Assembly (NCBI GenBank): GCA_037975125.1
Contig: CM075851.1
Coordinates: forward strand, 79,771,479-79,835,478
Source: Latrodectus hesperus
Taxonomy: Eukaryota > Arthropoda > Arachnida > Araneae > Theridiidae
Length of the DNA stretch: 64,000 nt
Reading direction: 5' to 3'
The number at the start of each line of letters is the position of its first letter. Positions within the stretch are counted from its first letter, which is position 1. The notes under the pieces are model-generated. The model ran no database searches. It saw only the letters and a list, made by a program, of their open reading frames with translations, and was not told where the DNA came from. The translations under genes and the position numbers were made by a program. Shown in pieces: positions 18,585 through 31,599 of the stretch.

Positions 18585-20340
18585 TGCTTTCAAAACCTGG
18601 GGCTTCTCACAGAAGCAAAGAATTATCCTGTACGAAACAGTTGCAGAACGTATTATCGCACACGGAGTTCAGACCTCCGCGTTAAAAACCAACTTCTCCT
18701 CAACAAGATTCAAAGGAAATTCCTGCTACACATTACAGGAGCATTTAACACCACAGCCACATCTGCTCTACAAGCTCTATTGCTGGGATACTGCCATTAC
18801 ATCTCTTTATCAAAATGGAGGCAAATATTAAGTACAACCTGAAGAACACCACCAACGTTCAAATAGAGGAAAGAGTCACCAAATTGTCCATCCATCCAGG
18901 TGATTTTAATGTAGATAACCGCATAAGCCTCAACCATTCGATGCACTCTAATGAAGTCCTAAGATTCCTTCCAAATTTTTACGGATGGGTCTAAACTGGA
19001 GGGCAAAGTAGGAGCGGCATTTGTTGCAATACATCACAACTCTCAAATCCACTCTGAGAAATTCAAGCTTAGTGAACATAACACCGTCTTCCAAGCTGAG
19101 CTCTATGCAATACAGCAGGCAACAAAATGGGCAATACGAATTAACCACCCCTGTCACATCTGGTCTGACAGCCAAACTGGGCTTAAGGCAATTGGTAACC
19201 CAACTACCACTAGTCCCCTGGCAAGGAACATCCAAGCTGACCTAAACATAGCCACTTCAATCACCCTAGGCTGGATAAAAGCCCATGTTGGAATTACAGG
19301 GAATGAACTAGCGGACTCCCTAGCCAAGGAGGCTACTACATTGAATGATGAGCAAACTACTGTCCCACCCCCACGCTCCTACCTCAAAAAGAAGCTGAAA
19401 GATGAGATTCACCAAGAGTGGCAAACACTATGGGATCAGGCCACAACGGGACGCCTTGTCCATAACATTATACCAAAGGTGAAGCGCTACACTCCTTGTT
19501 GGCCACGCCAAATTACTCTCTTCGTCACTGAACACGGGCCCTTCCCCACGTATCTCCACCGGATTGGAGCCCTCTCATGTGACAACTGTGCTTGTGGAGA
19601 CACTGGAAGCCCGTACTACTACGCCACCACCTGCCCACTTACTAGCTCGTGGCACTTTAACAGACCAAGTGAACATCTCCGTCTAGAATGGACTCGGAAC
19701 ATCGTTAGCAACCACTATGCCAGACCAAAGCTAATCGCCCTCATTTCATTCCTTCTCAATCATAGAGACTTAATCATACCAAACGAGAACGGAGATGATG
19801 ATGATGACGATAGCCAAGGGGACCTGTTTGACTCGGATACGGAGTATTAGGAACCACTCTCCCTCAACCCCTATCTCGCCAGTGCTCAACCTCATTCGTA
19901 CTCTTCTCATGACTACTAGGACTGTATCACTTGTACATACTCTCATAGCTTATTTTCCCACTCACAGAACATTTGCCCGCAGTACATCTACTGCTCTTAT
20001 TTAATCAAGACTTTCACCTGTATTCTCTTCTCCTTGTATGTTACTTTTATCACATTGTATTATGTTTTTATTGTCTTTACTCCGCAATCCTGCTTACCCT
20101 TTTTCTTCTTGTACTCAATAATCTTGTTTTCTAAATTGCGCAAAATACGCAACTGTCTCCCCCATTCTTCCACCCTGTCCTTCAATTGTTTCTTCCTTCC
20201 AGCAACTCCTACCCAAACTGTTAGAACCCTTCTTGGGTTAGGCACAGGGGACCTTGCTGGTGTAAACGTAATCTAACGCTTTCAATATGAAGGCCACAAC
20301 AGAACAGTACAGATGAATGCCAACTCTATTGGCAGGATTT
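18585..20340 (+). mobile_element. 5'-truncated R1/Jockey-type non-LTR retrotransposon (LINE)
   Basis: The element begins near KTWGFSQKQR (about 18592), which is late in the reverse-transcriptase region, so it is heavily 5'-truncated, as usual for LINE insertions. Reverse-transcriptase C-terminal sequence (LLNKIQRKFLLHITGAF, from 18696) then runs through at least three frameshifts before a long open RNase H frame. A 3' untranslated region follows the stop at 19850 and seems to extend to about 20280-20340, where composition returns to AT-rich. The region is strikingly GC-rich against the flanks. No poly-A tail or target-site duplication was identified with confidence. Confidence 0.85.
18963..19850 (+). 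pseudogene. LINE ORF2 C-terminus with RNase H domain
   Basis: This frame is open for 295 codons, ending TAG at 19848-19850; a stop at 18960-18962 bounds it. The RNase H core is readable: FTDGSK (first Asp), QAELYAI (Glu), IWSDSQ (second Asp) and then GWIKAHVGITGNELAD, which holds the conserved His and last Asp. Behind it lies a degenerate zinc-knuckle-like stretch (CDNCACG...TTCP) in which the usual His appears replaced by Tyr. The C-terminus is strongly acidic (six consecutive Asp from a GATGAT run at 19795-19809). All RNase H catalytic residues are kept, but the reverse-transcriptase part upstream is frameshifted, so the copy cannot make a full protein. Confidence 0.85.
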
Positions 20341-21280
20341 TTCAAGAAAAAGCTAATGAAGATTATAAATTGATTTTTTGGAATTGCCTTCTAAATTATT
20401 TCAAATACTAAATCTAATTCTAGTGCATGACGTAAAATACTATTTGTTTATAGACAGAATGAAAATAATGCATATCTTCCTTGTGTCATTCTTAAAAAAA
20501 GCAAAATTTTATAACATAACTTCTAAATAAAAATAATTACTAAGTCATTATTAAACTAAAAAAATTTTGAATTGTGTTACTTTATTCATTTGTAGCATTC
20601 TTATGATTTCATTTATAACATTAATAATTTTAATAATTTGATTGACAGTTGTTATTATTAATGATTGGATAAAGGGTTTCGTGATCTTGAGATGAATTTG
20701 TAGCACTGGTCGATTGCATATTATTAAGATAATATCTTCCATAATATTATTGAAGGAATTAAAATAATGCATTAACATTGAATACTTTAATTTTTTTATG
20801 AAATCTCTATTTTTTAAACAATTTTATGGTAAGTTTATATTGAGTGCTAATAAAAGAAAAATTTTCTGTGACATATTAGCGAAAAATTCTTTTGTGGTAA
20901 AAAATTCCAGTTGCTAAATAAAGTTACATGACATGCTATTTTATGCAAAAAATTTTTCAATCACATAAATAAGTGACATCTTATTAGAAAATTTTCCGAA
21001 TTCGAGGACTAAAATTATTCTAGTTTTATAGACATATTCAAATTGATAATTCATAGTGTTATAATCAAAGATAAGAAAGTTATGTTAGCAAAAATTATAT
21101 GAATGTAACCTTGTCATTACTGTTAAATGCCAAGAATTTATATTATTTTTGCATTTCTTCATAATTTAACAAACTATAAGCCTTATCTTTTCCCTTTCTA
21201 CAAAGAAATATTCGACTTTAGAGTGAGAAATGTTTTGAAGATAAACACTTGCCATTTCAAGCAAAGAATTACTGTAAATA
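20341..21280. other. AT-rich noncoding DNA
   Basis: No gene, RNA or repeat recognised; short AT-biased open frames only. Confidence 0.5.
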
Positions 21281-21293
21281 GTATCCCTTCAAA

Positions 21294-21322
21294 CAGCTGT
21301 TTCGTATGACAGCTGTCAGCTG
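21294..21322. promoter_or_regulatory. Cluster of three CAGCTG E-boxes
   Basis: CAGCTG occurs at 21294-21299, 21310-21315 and 21317-21322, the last two separated by one base. CAGCTG is the palindromic site for class A/bHLH dimers. Three in 29 bp in otherwise AT-rich DNA is unlikely by chance, but no promoter is visible nearby, so an enhancer role is only inferred. Confidence 0.35.
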
Positions 21323-21574
21323 CGTCGCATACTTTTGAAGTGTCTGAAGATTTTGTTTACAAATAAGTATATTCGGAACAGATCGCTGAGTAAATGCTTT
21401 TGTGTGTAGGACCCTATATTTGAAGTTTCATTTTATTTCAAACACAGAAGTTGATGGTAAGACATTTTACTTCTGACGTTTCTGAAAGTGTTCTAGTAAG
21501 TTACTGAAAGAAAGCAGTATAAATATTGTTTTATGGAATACTTACCTCTAAGCGAAAAACATTTCGTTGAAGAT

Positions 21575-21960
21575 TATATTTTTATGAAGAAAACTTTGCA
21601 TTAAATACAGTTTCTTGTACAAAAAAATTTATCAGGTATAAAAAATATATTCGCAAAGAAAACTTAATTGTGCATAGTATTTTTTGTTAAAGATATGATT
21701 TTGTTCATAAAATATCACATGTATAAAAAAATTTTGAAGGAATGTAATTTATGAATGTGAAAACCTCATATTGAATGCATTGTTTTTCAGACAAAAACCT
21801 TCTTGTAGTCAAATATTTTTGCCAAAAAAAACCTTGAACAGAATATATTTTTGAATAGGGAAAAAAACCATCGTGTATAGAAATTTTTTGTTTTAGAAAA
21901 CAAAATCCTGTATGGAACATACTTTGAAAGGAATTTTTTTTTTTACAGTTAGTAATTTTC
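21575..21960. repeat. Degenerate 36-bp tandem repeat (minisatellite)
   Basis: About ten diverged units of 34-37 bp follow each other. Each has an AAAACC-type start, a TTGTAT/GTATAG-like centre and a poly-T stretch. On the minus strand most of the array (21705-22001) stays open and reads as 12-residue units with a GFF or RFL core, for example DGFFPYSKIYS, VQGFFWQKYL and TRRFLSEKQ. The 36-bp period keeps the reading frame. A noncoding minisatellite is the simplest reading; decay of a coding repeat is the alternative. Confidence 0.65.
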
Positions 21961-24900
21961 TGTAAATAAATATCTTTTTGAATGTCATTTTTAACACACA
22001 CTCCTTAGGCCCAATATAAGTAGCCAGTGAAAATTAATATTTATTTGGATGTAAAATTTAGGGATGTACTTTTGTCCATGCAGACTGGTGCCCACCAGTC
22101 TAAGAATTACAACCTTAGAGGATATTCATGATCGCATAAATATATATTTTTTGGATGCTATTCAAAAATAGGAAGAACAATATCTACGAAAAAGTTAGGT
22201 TCTGTTAAAAAAGTTAAAATATATCTTACTAAAATTCTCCAATAAATTCAATTGAAATAGTTTCTTATTTATAACCATCCCATTTTCTGAGTAATATTTT
22301 TAGCAGCTTAATGCAATGGTAACTTTACAAATAAATCTTTTATAACAGATACTTAATTTGAAGCAAATATTCAAAAAAATTTCATATGCATTTCATACCA
22401 ACATTGATGTGTACTAAGATAGAACGTCTGTAACTCCCAAATAATAACGTGAATGCAACAATGTATAAAAATTACAGTATAAAGAGCTATTTTATAAACA
22501 AGGATAATAGTGTCGTGTATTACGATATATTTTCCTTTTTCAAGCAAAAAATACAATGATTTTTTTACCCGCATTTGTTAAGAATAAAATGTATTGTTGA
22601 GAAAGTTATAATCATAAAAGTAGTTTGGTGACACTAGAAATAGCAGTGATCTTTTTCTTGGCATCACTTTTCTAAGAAATCTTCAGCGGTTACAATTATA
22701 CGGAAACCCATGGCGCAGATGATTATAAATTTTACAAGTGTAATAATAAACAACATACATGAAGAGGTGTTAGAAGCTATGATTATACCAACTTGTTAAT
22801 ACTTTAAGTCAAAACACACATATCTCACAATTTTAAACTATTGTCATATAATAAGATCAATACCAGAACATGTGCTTTCTTCTTGTCGTCACATGAGTGA
22901 AGTTTTTCTGACTAAGATGAAAAAAAGTTAAATGAGAATGGTTTTCCTGTCAAATAGACTATTGTAGTTCTTAAACACGCGAAAAACAAGAAAGGAGAAG
23001 TAACCCTTATCCCAAATATGCTAGACATTAGTAAGACTTAATGATAAGAAAATAATGTAAAAGTGCATCGAAGTTCCTAAGCAAAAATACACAGTTTTAC
23101 TGAAAGAAAAGGAGTTTATTATATACAATTTTAAGAATCCCAAATAATTTCCGAAAAGCTTTTATTATTTGAGATGAAACTAATATACAAATTTTCCTGA
23201 GGGTTGTAAATTTTGTAATTATAAAATACTTTGAACTAATAACGTAATAATAATAATTCATGTAACATTTGATTATTACTAAATACTTTTTACACGAGTA
23301 AAATATAAATTTAGTAAAATGAAATACAAATGGATGGATAGCTTTAAAAATATTTCCTAAATTTATCAGTAAGTGACAATTTAAACAACAATTTAAATGG
23401 GGGTAAATTGCAAATTTATTTATCTAATTAAGGCATTTTAATGTAAAATTTTATGTATGAATATAATTTTTATTTGTTAACTTTTTCAAAAATAAAACAA
23501 TTTTAAAGTTTGTTTTGATGATTTTTGTTAAGTGAGATAAATTGGGGAAAGTTTACAATTTGTTAAGATTAGAAAATTCATATACTTTCATGAAAGGGTA
23601 TTGCCGTAGAGCATTGGAAGATAAACTAAATTAAATAATGTTTCAAGTTAAATATAATACAATGTATGTTATTTAATGTAATAATTATAAATAAATTCTA
23701 AGAATTTTATATATTTTCTTAAGTTTTTGTTAATGAAGAATTTTTTTAAATATTATTTCATTTTTCTGCATAATCAGGCGTGTAAATTAAGACATTTATC
23801 CTACATCTACAATATCATCTACATCTACAATAAAATAAATAATGCACTGTTTTGATAGAACTCATATGTCTGCGATCATTTTTCTTTTTGGAAAAGTATT
23901 TCGCGTTTTCACATTACATTTAAGCCAACAGATGGTGAGAAATTCTTTTAGATTAGAAATCAAACACTATACCTGGTCTGTGTAATAATGGTACTAAAGT
24001 TTCTGAGTAAAAAATCAAGGCGCATTGTCATTGCACAGGCTGGAATCTGGTTAAGTTCTGCTGCCTATATTAAAGTCTAGTACAGACATATTTTGTCCTG
24101 TATTGTGCCATTTGAAATTTTTTTCTGTTATTTTTTGCTTCTGATTTTTTTATGGTTCCATGATTCCTTTATTTCGAACCGTACAATCGAACTAATAAAA
24201 TTACATAATAGATATGAATTTAGGATTTGTGACATTTTGAATGATTTTATTATATTGCTTCTAATTATCTAGCTCATCCATTTTTTTAAACCTGATAAAC
24301 AGCATAAAACAAAACATATAAAAACGATCCCATGATCCCATAAATTTATAGTAAGGAAATGCGAATGATCATATTTCATGTTGTAAATTGCACACAAAAT
24401 AGTCGCCAAGTATACTTAATTGATGATTTTTTGTTCAAAACAAGAAAAATTAAGTTAGACTAAAATTTTAATCATTAAATATATTAGAATTTACTTGAAA
24501 CAATAAAGAAACGGATAAAAAATTTGAGTATTCATATTTCACAAGTTTGTTTAAATCTATGAATTTAAAAATGTATGGAATTTTGACTGTGTCTCGTAAA
24601 TTAACTTAACAAAAACAAACTAAACAGTGCTTAACAAAAATGATAATGAAAAGTTTGTTAAAAAAAAAGAATGACATTAGCAATATTTTATTTGGAAGAT
24701 TAATTTTTCAGTAAATGAAATAAAAAAAAGGGAAAACTGCAATTGGATATTATTTTCATAGCAACAAACGAGCAATTACAAACGAGGAAATGTAGTTTAT
24801 AAATTATTAATATCCCTGATATTGGCTAATATACTAATTGAAATTCATTTTAATCCGGAAACGTTAATTTGCTGAAACATTATTATGAGTAAAATAGTAA

Positions 24901-26130
24901 GATCAATGATTTCAGTAGTTAGAAATTATATAACAGGAATTAATTTGCCTCTTTCAATGATTTTTTCAAATTTTATTTTTAATTTGAAATAACTATTTCG
25001 CTTTAATTTATCATTTATATTTAAAAATGCGTAGAATTACCTTTTACTGAATTCGTAATTCTAAGTAATTAATTTCTTTGAATAAATAACCTTATAATTA
25101 AGTAAATTACTTTAAAAGTTCTCTTTTTTGTATAAGAAAAATTAATAGAAGTTAAATTATGAACAGAAAATATTTTTTAAGTAAAAAAATTTCTCAATAC
25201 GTTTCAACTTGACATTTAAACAAGGGGGAAAAAGACTTCGTAATTACAAATTATTAAAATTTCTATATTGAAATTTATGCTAAATGTAAAAAGTAATTTA
25301 TTAATTAGGTAATTTTCATAAGGAATAATTTAAAATGTTTTAAAAGATGCAATCAGCACTTAAAAATAAATGTAAATTTGTGCAAAAACTTGGTTTCAGA
25401 TGTACGATATATTTCTATCTTGAAAAATATATTAATTTGCATAAATTTTCACTGGAGATTAATTTTAAAATTAAAGTATAATTAATAAAAAAAAATTCTA
25501 ATTTCTTATTATGTTTCTAGATTTTTATATCGGTATAATAAATTCTTTTTTTTGTTCATAAACATGAAATTTAAAAAAGATTTATTTTTGCATTTGAAAA
25601 ATTGGTGGAGATACGACGCAATAAATTCAATAATATGAAATGTATTTTTATGGCTATGCATCAATGAACGTTTTACTTTTCGCTTAAAGAGACCACATTT
25701 AATGCGTGTAACTTTACAGTAGTCATCATACTTTCGATTTCAACCAATTCTGAACTGCATCACCATTCAGCAAATACAGATTTGTGACGCAGTTCTGCTT
25801 ACATTTGTAAATGTATCATGATGGTTGCAAAGGAATTTTTCAGGCTATTAAATTTCCAGCCATGTATATTATCCTAAATTGATATAAATATTAAAAGTTT
25901 ACTCTGATTAAGCAAATTATAAATTATTATATTTTATATTCAAAAAAAAAAAAAGAATAGAAATTCTAATCTTTAGATTTTGTAGAAAATTCATTTTTTA
26001 TTTTTTTAATATGATAATATTTATAATCTATAAAATAAGTTAAAAAGGATTTTATAAATTTAAACTACAAATGAAGTAAAGAATACTATCACGTTATTAA
26101 AATATTAATTTTCATTGTGTATAAATGAAA
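21961..26130. other. AT-rich noncoding DNA
   Basis: No gene seen. A short direct repeat of CATCTACA phrases lies at about 23801-23832. Patches at 22620-22720 and 23840-24080 are slightly GC-richer without recognisable content. Confidence 0.5.
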
Positions 26131-26270
26131 GGGTCTGAGGTTCGATCCTCGGGCTGAACAAGATCTACTCAACCTTTCATTCCTTCAATAGGTCGATGAA
26201 ACTGAACACCAAGCATGCTTGGGAAGTAAACACCAGGAGTTTCGCTTTAGGCTTGACCACCTAATCGGGA
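26131..26270 (+). mobile_element. tRNA-derived SINE fragment, family B
   Basis: GGTCTGAGGTTCGATCCTCGG at 26132-26152 is a T-arm/B-box sequence with matching stem halves (GAGG/CCTC). The A box and 5' part are missing or unrecognisable, so the copy is 5'-truncated. The body runs through AGGTCGATGAAACTGA and ACCAAGCATGCTTGGG into the left arm of the inverted repeat that follows. It is distinct from the family at 1-182 and 36737-37019. Confidence 0.55.
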
Positions 26271-26530
26271 GCACAGGTGCCGTATAATCCATGATTCCAA
26301 ATTCGGAATTTTTTTGGCGATGTAGAAATGTTGTCAAGATGACGTAACTTGACGTGCGCGATGACTTAAATACTAGGGTTACCAAAATAGAATTTTCCGC
26401 ATAATTCTTATAGGTATCCATATGTATTACGTAACAAAAACAAGCTTGTTAGATACATAAGAAAATCCGCCAAAAAATCGCCAATCTCAGAATTTGGCAC
26501 ATGGATTATACGACACCTGTGCCTAATTGA
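26264..26530. repeat. Foldback element: inverted repeat with arms of about 50-65 bp
   Basis: The left arm (core 26271-26320, GCACAGGTGCCGTATAATCC onward) is matched by the reverse complement of the right arm (core 26475-26523, ending TTATACGACACCTGTGCC). Identity is high across GTATAATCCATG, CCAAATTC and TTTTTTGGCG. A spacer of about 150 bp lies between the arms. Homology seems to extend weakly outward on both sides. It may be a foldback transposon/MITE or two copies of one repeat inserted head to head. No protein is encoded. Confidence 0.8.
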
Positions 26531-27939
26531 GATATTTCGCACTTCAGAGTCCTCGGTCAAGAAAACAGATATGAGCAATTTTAGGTCTTGGCTTCATGAG
26601 TACTGTCACGCTACTAAGTTTTTGAACTTGAGTGAACTTTCATTTATTTATCTTAAATAAATTTCATACTGCTTTGCACTGAGAAATAATAGAATTTTAC
26701 AAACTATTTACAGTTAAAAAAGGACGAAATCCAGAATCAGTCACAACCTCTTCAAATGTCATCACTGCCTTGTATAAGCCTTTATAAATTCTCTATTGTT
26801 ACTGTTTGCTTACATAATAATCTGTAATACCCATCTAGAAACTTTTATGAGTAAGCAAATTAACTGTACAGAAATTAAAAATTTAATAATGTCAAATTAA
26901 AGTAAAAAAATTTTGAAAAAAAGTCATTCGTACAAAATTATTATTTCTTGTATGGAACTTATTTTTGCATTCCGTTTGAAATTTCATTATAGGAAAAAAA
27001 TCAAGGTATAGAGAGATTTAACACCGCATTAAAAATTACCTTTGTAATAACCATGAATTTGTTAAAAAAATTAATTTATTCATTTCTTTTTTTTAAATGT
27101 GTTTGAATAATTTAATGGTTTCTAGATTTTAGTGAAAACATAAAGTGAAAAATTTCTATAATATCGATGAAAGTAAATTTTAAAATTAGTTTCCTTATTG
27201 TTTAATGTGTTTCATAGATAAACAAACTTGATATTTTGGATTAAGAAAAGAACTCTGTTGCATTATTTTTCTTTGTTTCTTTTTAAATGAACTTTGTAGT
27301 TAGCAAATTACTGTAATTAAATTTCCAGAATAAACATTAACTGTTTTCACAGAGAATAATTTACTTTCTCAATAACTTTGTTAAACGTAGCTGAAAGTTC
27401 GTTATTTTAAATGGAGTTTCCATTTTATAAGTCTTTTATGTACTTTATCTACAGGATTAGAATTAATTTAATTAATTACGTAGATGTAAAATAAATTACA
27501 AGACCTAATACTTTAATGGAAATAATTTGCTTTTAATAAGATTATAATAAGACAAAGAAGTTCCAAGGAGTTTTAAATCGTTTTTTAAAACAATGGTAGT
27601 AAAATAATTGACAAATGAATTGTTTTAGAATTAAAGACATGTCAAATGGTTTGGTTTGTTACTGTACAGTCATTTTTCGCATTAAAAGGGCAAATCAAAA
27701 GGCTTCAGATAGACTAGGATCTGCAAATATTAGATGAGAACCATTAGTATCGATATTTATACTAAAATACCCAGTGTTAGCATAGGAAAATTTACATTAA
27801 AGTGATTAGTAACACCCAAGAAGGATTCCGAAGAGCTACGCAGTTTATTGACACAATTGCAGAATATTCACATGTTCAAGAAAAATAAAAAGGGAAAACA
27901 TTTGAACATTAATTTAATTAGAGAAAAATGCAGAAATGT
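26531..27939. other. AT-rich noncoding DNA
   Basis: No supported gene or RNA. Segment 26920-27010 faintly resembles units of the 36-bp repeat at 21575-21960, but not strongly enough to annotate. Confidence 0.5.
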
Positions 27940-28031
27940 TATGTAACATCCATCTCCTTTTTCCAGCAGTGTCTGGAATCGAACCCAAAACATTTTACTT
28001 ATAAGAGCTTATATTTGCCACTAGATCTCGG
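27940..28031 (-). mobile_element. tRNA-derived SINE relic, family C
   Basis: On the minus strand, ATCTAGTGGCAAATATAAGC (A-box-like) is followed about 25 bases later by GGGTTCGATTCC (B box, plus-strand positions 27975-27986). The body, CACTGCTGG...GGAGATGGATGTTAC, aligns with the bodies at 32490-32650 and 38138-38300. The 3' limit is unclear. Confidence 0.5.
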
Positions 28032-31000
28032 TGAGTTTTTGAATTATAATTCAATGTGGATTTCGTAGCTTTACAAACGTCTATGGGGACTGAATTCAGG
28101 ATCAAATTCAGTCTGTTTAATTCTTAGATCAGTAATATGTTGAATCACATAATGATATAAGCCGAAAACGTATAGACAATTAAATATAATAATATGTATA
28201 TTTTTCAGGTCATTGATAACAAAGAAATACTATTCTATCTCTTAAGATTTAAATACAGCTAAATATTTCCATTTCAAAGCATAAAAGAACATATAGAACG
28301 AGGACTTGAAAATTTTTTCTTTAAACATCTTAAAAACATGCATTTCAAAGAATCGTATTGCTTTTTCTTCATCATTTAGAAAAACGTATCTTAAATGTCA
28401 TTTGTTGATCACATATACAGAGATTCAGGCATCTAATCGTAAATTAATGTTCTTATTGAATGGTTTTGCTAATGTAAATTTTTTTTTAATGAGGTGCTTT
28501 CACACACAAAAAAATATTGTTTTTTATATTTCAATAATATATTATATATTCAAACCCAGCTTATCATTTTTGCCATCCCAATATATTAATAAAATTGAAA
28601 ATAAGCCTAAACTGCAATTCATTTGTTTGATTATTTTATTTGTTCCCTTACTATTATTAGTTGCTCAAAAGGATTAATTTAGGGCTCTATGATTTAAAAT
28701 ATAATCCTAATCACTGATTTGGAAGTGAAACTGAAAATTAGCTCTTTACAGATATAACTGAAACCTCAATACAATAGACCTTCAGTTGTAAGCTTTGCGT
28801 AATGTTATTCTATGTGACCCGATAAAAATTAAACATTAGTACTTGAAACTTAAAGTTAAATTCCGTATTCTTAAATTTATTATTCGAAATATAGATTATT
28901 CGAAGTTTTTTTTTAACCGACAGTAAAAAATGTAGCATAGTCAACAGTAAAAATCATGGTCGAATCTTCCTTTTGCATTTTCTCATGCTCGAATTTCATG
29001 CAAAGGTTGTTATTTAAGGAAATTATTGGAAACACAGCTAAATTATAAATGTACTAAAAATATGCGTTAGTAATTAATTTCGAAATTATTTTTTTGGATT
29101 TATGTCTAAAATATACTAATTTTATTAGAATTCAAGCTTCTATAAGCTTATAATCACTCAATGTCCTAAAAAATTAAACATGAGCTAATGATTCTTTATA
29201 TTCATAAAGAAAATTTTATCATCGATTAATAGTTTAAGGAGTATTATTTTCTATCAACAGATGTCGCTTCTGTCATATTTAATATCATATTCAGAGCCAC
29301 AGTAGACAGTAACAAGTGTAATTTTAGGTAGAAATAATTTAACATAATGTAATAATAAAAGTACAGTAAATAAGTAGACAAATAAGGTATCATTTAATAT
29401 TTGCTGCATTTTCAAACAGCAACCATGATGTCATTAAATTTCCTATGACTTTTCTCGACAAAGTTCGCTGATTAAGTATTGGAGATATTAAGAAATTTAT
29501 TCTTTAAAAGATAAGCTTTCAGCAAAAATTTTAATAATTCGTCGCATTTGCTTAACTGTTGAGTGGCTAAAATATTGTGATTCTCAAGGGTATATATGTA
29601 GAAATTGTCAATGAACACCATTATTTCAGTAATAAATGATTTTGTACTAAACTTAAATGATCAAGGGATTCAGTTGGTGAGCAATTTGCGAAAAGAGAGA
29701 TACATTCAATTACAATAATCATAACTACTGATAATAATACTTCAAACTGAAATAAAAGTCAAATATAATTAGTTTAGATCTATTGATTTCCGACGAAATT
29801 AGTATTCATATAATGATAATTTTAGATTAGAATGTTGAACTATTTTGGCTTTATATAATGTCTTCCCGAAAAATCCCTTATAATATTCCGCATATCGAAA
29901 CATTATAATGAAATTTTGTTGATATATATATTTTCTTGTAATTTTGATGACAATTTTTTTCATTTGAATAATTTTCTAGCAAAACTTATTGATACTTTGA
30001 AAATAACAATATAAATATAAATTCATAACCACAACATTAATTCCTAATTTTTATTTAATGATTTGTTGCCGTCAGTACACACTAAGAAAATTATTTGGAA
30101 AAAATATCGAAAATCCTGAAGGATTCATTTAAAATTTAAATAGACTTCATATTTTGTTGAATTTTATATTTCTAATATTTATCATTTCATACACATTTTA
30201 TGAATTATAAAATTGATCGTTATCGAACACTGATTAATATTTTCCAAATGCATTATGAAATCAGAGTTTTTCAACAAAAATTATTAGCCATTTCTATGTT
30301 TAACATCGATATTAAAGAATTATATGTAACACGTTAACGGAAAATAATGAACAGCCAATTAGTGAATGATGATTGAAATCCAACTGGATTGGATGGATGA
30401 AATCCAACAAACCAAATTGGATTTCTTGAAATCCAACATTTCATTTCCTTAGAAATGACTTTTCAAGAACAGTAAATTGAATTCACATATCGCAAAGATG
30501 AAACTTGAAGAAAATTCTTTTTTCCCCCTAAATTTTTCCCCCCTAAAAATATTATGCAAATAAAAGTGGAATATCTTTAACAAATGCAATATGGAATCCA
30601 TAACAAAGAAGGTCGTTTTTAATCAAGACAACTGTTCACATATATAAATAGCATTAATTATTTAACAATATTATCATGACTCTTCACAAACCCTTGATTT
30701 ATGAGTATTCTTTAATGTAATTTTATTATTATCTGAAATGTATTAATATAAAAATTACCATCAAATCAAAGTTACTAATAATTTGGAATGAAGTCAAACT
30801 TGTAAGTAATGATCTGTAAATATTGACTACACAAAGTTATTTAAGTTCGTTAAAATTTAGAACGCTCTTACCTTATTTTGTTCCTTCTATTACAAAACAT
30901 GTAGAAAATTAGATTAATTGGCTCAATATTCAATATTTCTTAAATATAGAAGTAAAAATTTAAAAAAAAAATTCATGCAGAAAATGAGCCACTCTTAGGA

Positions 31001-31599
31001 AAATACAACTCACTAATAATTTTATTTTTATCACATCCAAACAATTTTTTTTCTAAAATTTTCCGATAGTAAATAAAATTTCTAACACAACACAAATTTC
31101 AAATATAATGTAGTATTCATTCTTAACTTAAATTATTCGATTCTGAAATGTGGGAAAAAGTATATAAATGAATGATATTTTTTAATATTTTGCCAATTTT
31201 CACATTACAATATAAATATTTAATAACATGTCCGTCTCTTAGAAAATAAATGATTGAATGAGAACATGTCAAATATTAAAATTGAAAAATATGGTGAAAT
31301 TAAAAAAAAAACTCTTGCTGTTTTTAAAACTTTTTTAATATTTCTAGATAAGTTTGCTAATGTCATTATTCATAATAAATTCGTAGCACATTTATTTTTT
31401 TCTACGATTTATATCACTATTATGTAATAATTTGATTAATCCACAATTTATTTTGCATTCTTGACAGCAACGATTATGATTTACATATATCCTTACATAA
31501 ACAAAGCATTTAGCATACATTAAATATTTATGATATCATTAGGAATTTCTAAGTTATGCAAACATGTCATACAATATCACGTTCTCCTTCTTCTCTCAA
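28032..31599. other. AT-rich noncoding DNA with two minor repeats
   Basis: TGAAATCCAAC occurs exactly three times at 30374, 30398 and 30427. A duplicated TTTTTCCCCCCTAAA-type tract lies at 30517-30548. The 123-codon open frame at 28306-28677 has the composition of translated AT-rich DNA and no domain. No gene was supported. Confidence 0.5.

Noticed and set aside
26920..27010. Possible second array of the 36-bp repeat
   Set aside because: Resemblance is limited to a few words such as CTTGTATGGAAC; no clear period.
28306..28677. 123-codon plus-strand open frame
   Set aside because: Low-complexity, AT-driven composition and no recognisable domain or splice context.
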